Below are positions 59,927 to 64,000 of a stretch of DNA of 64,000 nt, piece by piece. The DNA comes from Artocarpus heterophyllus. Lineage: Eukaryota > Streptophyta > Magnoliopsida > Rosales > Moraceae. Positions within the stretch are counted from its first letter, which is position 1. Every line of letters begins with the position of its first letter. The position numbers and the translations under genes are program-made. The notes beneath the pieces are model-generated. The model was given only the letters and a program-made list of their open reading frames with translations, did not search any database and was not told the DNA's origin. The stretch is from contig CM046337.1 in NCBI GenBank assembly GCA_025403435.1, positions 9,115,015 to 9,179,014 of the forward strand, written 5' to 3'.

Positions 59927-61424
59927 CTACAATTTTTTGTCTGATATATATGAGGGTATTTAGGAGTAAGGATTTAGACTAATTAGTTTAAAGTACTGTA
60001 ACATTACACTGTAACATATAATGATATAAGGGTTTTATATTTTTGAGTTTAAATCAATGATTCAAACATCATTACTGACAGACCTATTCAAATGCGTATG
60101 TTTTATAGATTCAACTGCAATTTAAATTCTTTTGCAATATTATTGTCTTTTGCAAAATTTTAAATTTCTATATAAACTCTTTGTTCGAACCAATGCATTT
60201 CTATTCAACCAAACTGTTCTGATAATGCTTCTTTTTTTTTTTTCTCACAAAGTATCATTGTTGGATTTTTCATTGATGAGTGCTAAGAGATACTATCTGA
60301 ACTATGCACCTCAACATTGTATTGAAGTTAACCTAACAACTACCCAACTAAGTCCACTGACGAGTGAGGACTATCATTATTGGACTTACATATCTTGTAT
60401 GAGTATAAATTGAGAACCTATATTATAATTGCTATTTTATACAATAATACTAAATTAATAATTGAATTTGGTAGCAATTAGCGGATCATAAGAACCTCCC
60501 CTTTATGATAGTTTGTTACAATTGAGACCCAATTGGTTTTCTAACACCAATGGGCTAAACAGCACTTGCCATTTTGTGGTATGTTTTACCCTCTCACGCT
60601 TGCTGCCTTATAAATTACAATGGATCGTACGAAAAGGAAATTAGCCTCATTCCTTAGTCCAAAGTTCAAACCTTTCTAGACAAAAATCAAATAGCTGTAA
60701 ATCACTTTTGTGCTTTTGTGTTAAAACGCGTGAATCTTAGTAACCTAAAAACTTTGAAACCTACATTACCCATTTCTTCTCTTTATCCATAAACTAAATT
60801 TGACTTCTCTATGTGAAATCTGCCTAAAATATAGCCCAACATTTTCATGCTCTCACTGGCTTCCTATAAGCTTTGGACAAAGATAGACCCAGCTTTATAG
60901 TAATGCCAGTCTCAAGTATTTGGGCATACTGGTAAAAAAGTTTAAAACAACCTAAGAGAAGTGAAAAGTGATTTAAGCACTGTTGTAAAGGAATGAACAA
61001 GAGGCCTTTTGAGTACTTGCCAATTAGCAGTAGGAGTACCATCAGCCTCATTACATGATAACTAAATTGCGACACCTTAGGGACACAAGTAAAGTGGACA
61101 GAGAAAATTTTGGCCCGCTAGTCCCCCACTTGAACTAACAAACACATTAATTCAGTTTGCAGGTTTTGTCAGTGGCACCCACTGATTTATCAAGGCACCC
61201 TTTAAACTACTATTGTTTCCAGATCATTCATGGCCTTCTTTCCCAGATACCAAACAGAAATATGGACCAAAAAAAACTAAAATTAAACTCTACAGAGGAA
61301 AAGAAAATGCCTTGTTTAGATAAATACACTAGCAATGATCCTGAAAATTTTTACATTAAAAAAGGAAAAAAAAAAAAAAGAATTGACAAGATCCGTCTGG
61401 TGGGCAAAAGTGGAAGGAAGAGAC
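59927..61424. other. Intergenic and 3' flank of the membrane-protein gene
   Basis: No supported gene. Segments near 59950-60070 and 60082-60195 resemble diverged copies of the two MITE families of this window. The last few hundred bases before 61425 should include the 3' UTR of the minus-strand gene. Confidence 0.4.
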
Positions 61425-62369
61425 TCAATGCAAAATGGATTTGTTTTTGCAATCAAGTTGATCATCTGGTTTGAAAGCTGTGGGAGAAGAGGCCAGTGGG
61501 AGTACCTGGGAAGAGCTTGAAGGAAACTGTGGCAAATGATTGTTATCGTCATTGTTGTTGATGTTGTTGTTGTTCATCCCAACCATGAATGTGAAAAAAG
61601 ACCCATCTTTCTGATCCTCAGCTGTGCCATTAACAACTGAATTCTGAGACGCTTTTTTCTCAGCTTCCTCCTTCAACCTCCTGTAAAGCTTTTCCTCAGC
61701 ATCTCTCAAGAACTTGAACTTTGGAGGAGGAGAAGATCTCAGCCGTGAAAGCTGATCAGCCTCAGTGGAAGATTCAAAGAGGGGATTGAATCCATGGTGT
61801 TTGTAACAATCCACAGGATTGTTCTTCAAAGGAGAAGACTTCAGGTGTGGAGAGGCCAAAGGAGTGAGAAATGTGGTGTCCACAGCAGCCACCATTAGAT
61901 CGCTCAAGCTCCTAGTTCTTGAACCTTTTCTGGACCTCCCATCCTCAGATTCCATGTCCTCTTTGGTCTCTTCCCTGATTGTGAAGAGGAATCTTGGTGG
62001 GCCAGCCAGGTTGTGGAGTCTCATCAGCTCTGATTCCACACCTTCTTGGTCTCCGTTAGTGGTACTTGGCTTGACCAAAACATGGTCTTTATTACCAGAA
62101 CATCCCAATTCCGGGTCTTCCTCATCTGGGTTTTCTTTCCTTACATGAGAATTATTGTTGTTGTTGTTGTTGGAGGTGTTTTTCTTCCAGCAAATGAACT
62201 GGAAAAGCTCTTTTGCAAAGTTGCCATAGTCGACTTCCTCAATCTCTCTGTGATCTGTGATTCTCTTCTTCTTCCACCAAAGCAAATAGTAAAGCTCGGC
62301 AACAAGTGCCAAAAGCAGGCACCCAAATACCAGGCTCAAACCAAGACCTAACCCACTGAAATTTGTCAT
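61425..62369 (-). CDS. Uncharacterised plant single-pass membrane protein
   Basis: A single-exon frame of 314 residues from the ATG at 62369 (MTNFSGLGLG). The frame can be extended 21 residues upstream to 62432, but the downstream Met puts the hydrophobic segment (about 6-32, ending ELYYLLWW then KKKR) right at the N terminus, which suits a signal-anchor. After it come a KELFQFICWKK stretch, an Asn run encoded by AAC/AAT repeats, and GPPRFLFTIREE (123-134). A basic Ser-rich segment (RSRKGSRTRSLSDLM, likely phosphorylated) and a charged SPPPKFKFLRDAEEKLYRRL (213 onward) follow. I recognise the overall pattern from unnamed plant proteins but know no function. The long tail most likely faces the cytoplasm by the positive-inside rule. 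Confidence 0.88.
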   Translation of the reverse strand: MTNFSGLGLGLSLVFGCLLLALVAELYYLLWWKKKRITDHREIEEVDYGNFAKELFQFICWKKNTSNNNNNNNSHVRKENPDEEDPELGCSGNKDHVLVKPSTTNGDQEGVESELMRLHNLAGPPRFLFTIREETKEDMESEDGRSRKGSRTRSLSDLMVAAVDTTFLTPLASPHLKSSPLKNNPVDCYKHHGFNPLFESSTEADQLSRLRSSPPPKFKFLRDAEEKLYRRLKEEAEKKASQNSVVNGTAEDQKDGSFFTFMVGMNNNNINNNDDNNHLPQFPSSSSQVLPLASSPTAFKPDDQLDCKNKSILH

Positions 62370-62518
62370 CTTCATAAAAAAATTTTCGAGAATTTCACAT
62401 TCCCCACAACTAGTGCTTACCCACAAGAACAAAATAAAAACTTAACCCAAAAAAAAAAAAAAAAAGTGGTTTATATTATGTGATGCGAGTCCAAAGCGAA
62501 CCACAAAATAATATTATT

Positions 62519-62527
62519 GGTATATAA
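62519..62527 (-). promoter_or_regulatory. Putative TATA box of the membrane-protein gene
   Basis: TTATATACC on the minus strand about 150 bases upstream of the chosen ATG; inferred from motif and distance only. Confidence 0.35.
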
Positions 62528-62529
62528 CT

Positions 62530-64000
62530 AGGACTGTTAAAAAATACTACCTTTAGTGAAAGAAACAAAAAACAGCCAGAAACCCAAGAGGACCCTCCTC
62601 GTATATATCGTTCCGCTGCCTTCCCTTCCACTGAAACTCACATCATGGAGATCTTTCCTTAATTTTTTGCCCGAAAACACACGCCACGAGAAGAAAGACT
62701 GCGAGGAAATTCCGTGCAGAAGAAAAGGTTTTGCCTTTTATTGATAAAGGGCAACAAAAGACATCAACCACCGCGTACAAGTAGTATCACAAATGGTGTT
62801 TCGAACATACATCTTTGCCAGCTAGCTTGTGCTTGTAAAACCATACATCAAATTTGGAGCAAAGGTCAAAAAAACTGAAAATTAATGCCTAAAGAGAAAA
62901 GGGTTTCAAGTTGTTTATTTAGTTTCTGAAGGAAGGGAGGAAAAAAAAAATATTTGTCGAGATATGTAACATAACAGGTGAATGTGGGCAAAAGATTAAG
63001 AGAAAAGATCCGAAGAGTGCGGCTCACATGGGCTTGGAAAAGCGTGTGCGCCTGTTAATCATTTATTTCAAATATAAAAAAAAGGGGAAATTTCCGTTTC
63101 CCCTCGTAGCTTTTTATGGGAAGGTTTTGTGGAAACGTAATTTACCAATAAGGTGTTTAAAAAAGTGACACAGCGTTAACTAGAATAGAATCATTTTTTT
63201 TTTATATAAAAATTTTATATTATAGTAATTTTTTTATTATTATTATAATATATAAAAATTTTATAATATTTATAATTGAAAAAATATTTCTCATAATTTT
63301 TACCAAATAACAGATAAAACGATAAGGCCTTGTTTTTTTAGAAAAAAGGTAAGGTTCTCTCCTTTTGAGCTGTCTGAATTGCCTTAAAAATTGATTGGTC
63401 TAATCTTTTTTACTTTGGAAGAAAAGAAAAAAATTGAGAAATTTCCGTTTCTCCTCCAAGCTTCTTTAAGGTAAGGAATTTATTAAAAAGATTTCTTTGA
63501 TAAGATTAAAAAAATACAAAATATTTAGGTTCTACTTTTTAGATTTTATTTATATATTCTCTTTTATATTTCTTCAATAATACTATATCAACTACGTCAG
63601 TTAACTGATATGATTAGTAATATAATATTTTAATTGATATGATATTTTAATTGACGTAATATAATATTATTGGAGAAATATGAATGGAAACATGAATAAA
63701 AGGACATAAAAGCCGATTCCCTATCTTCCAGTTATTTGTATAAAAAATGGATGGTTTATATTTTTTCTATTTTGGTATGATTTTAATTAAAGCTAAATGA
63801 TAGAAAACGTGCACTATTAAAATAAAAGATAAAAGACTTCTTGAGTAAAAGATCCTTCATGGATACTGTATTTTTATAAATATTAAATATGATCAACTTA
63901 TAACCTACGGTATGCGATAGGGCTCCGTCCATGCACTTTTTCTGTATCAACCGTAGAGGTTTTTCCCCCTTAAATCTATAAAAAAGAAAATGTGAAGAAA
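62530..64000. other. Upstream flank and intergenic DNA
   Basis: No further gene recognised. A diverged MITE-like segment starts 'aggtgtttaa' at 63151 and runs to about 63305 ('ttaccaaataaca'). The rest is AT-rich. Confidence 0.4.

Noticed and set aside
1..64000. CRISPR arrays, operons, bacterial promoters, tRNA or rRNA genes
   Set aside because: No direct-repeat/spacer array, no tRNA T-loop with matching acceptor stem and no rRNA sequence was seen; the DNA is plant nuclear.

Overview
This is a stretch of nuclear plant DNA, probably from a eudicot or another broad-leaved angiosperm. The reasons are intron-containing genes of plant-specific families (a U-box/ARM E3 ligase and a Dof zinc-finger factor), AT-rich intergenic DNA with many (AT)n tracts, and plant-type LTR retrotransposons of the Ty3 chromovirus and Ty1 Angela types. 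Species cannot be told from the sequence alone. Gene density is low: three confident protein-coding genes in 64 kb.

Layout. 1-2108: AT-rich intergenic DNA with a TGTCGT-rich iterated tract, a tandem duplication and a MITE. 2109-13285: an old, degenerate, near full-length Ty3/gypsy chromovirus (Tekay/Del-like) on the minus strand, with 2.1-kb LTRs and target duplication TCTAC. A 2.0-kb Angela/BARE-like copia solo LTR is nested in its integrase (target duplication TCCAT). 13286-19700: intergenic DNA with two tandem duplications, MITEs and a complex interleaved foldback. 19986-24571: a four-exon PUB13/SPL11-like U-box ARM-repeat E3 ligase on the plus strand, with a uORF in its leader. 24572-32662: intergenic DNA holding a MITE, a probable copia solo LTR and another foldback. 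32663-33961: a two-exon Dof transcription factor gene on the minus strand (OBP3/DOF3.6-like), whose first coding exon has only 17 codons. 37699-46979: a very young, non-autonomous (LARD-like) LTR element on the minus strand, with 4.1-kb LTRs, only about 1.1 kb of internal DNA and target duplication GAGAA. 46980-61424: long intergenic stretch with MITEs and weak gene remnants. 61425-62369: a single-exon gene on the minus strand for an uncharacterised plant membrane-anchored protein. The rest is intergenic.

The three genes are not obviously linked in function; each has its own flanking non-coding DNA. The most unusual material is in the repeats: a recent LTR element that is almost all LTR and carries five WRKY-type W-boxes spaced 10-11 bp apart, hairpins at the U5 ends of both gypsy-type LTR families, a GGCCTGCCGA-type iterated motif found in two unrelated LTRs, and interleaved inverted repeats upstream of the E3 ligase gene. 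All identities rest on reading by eye; no alignment or database search was run.
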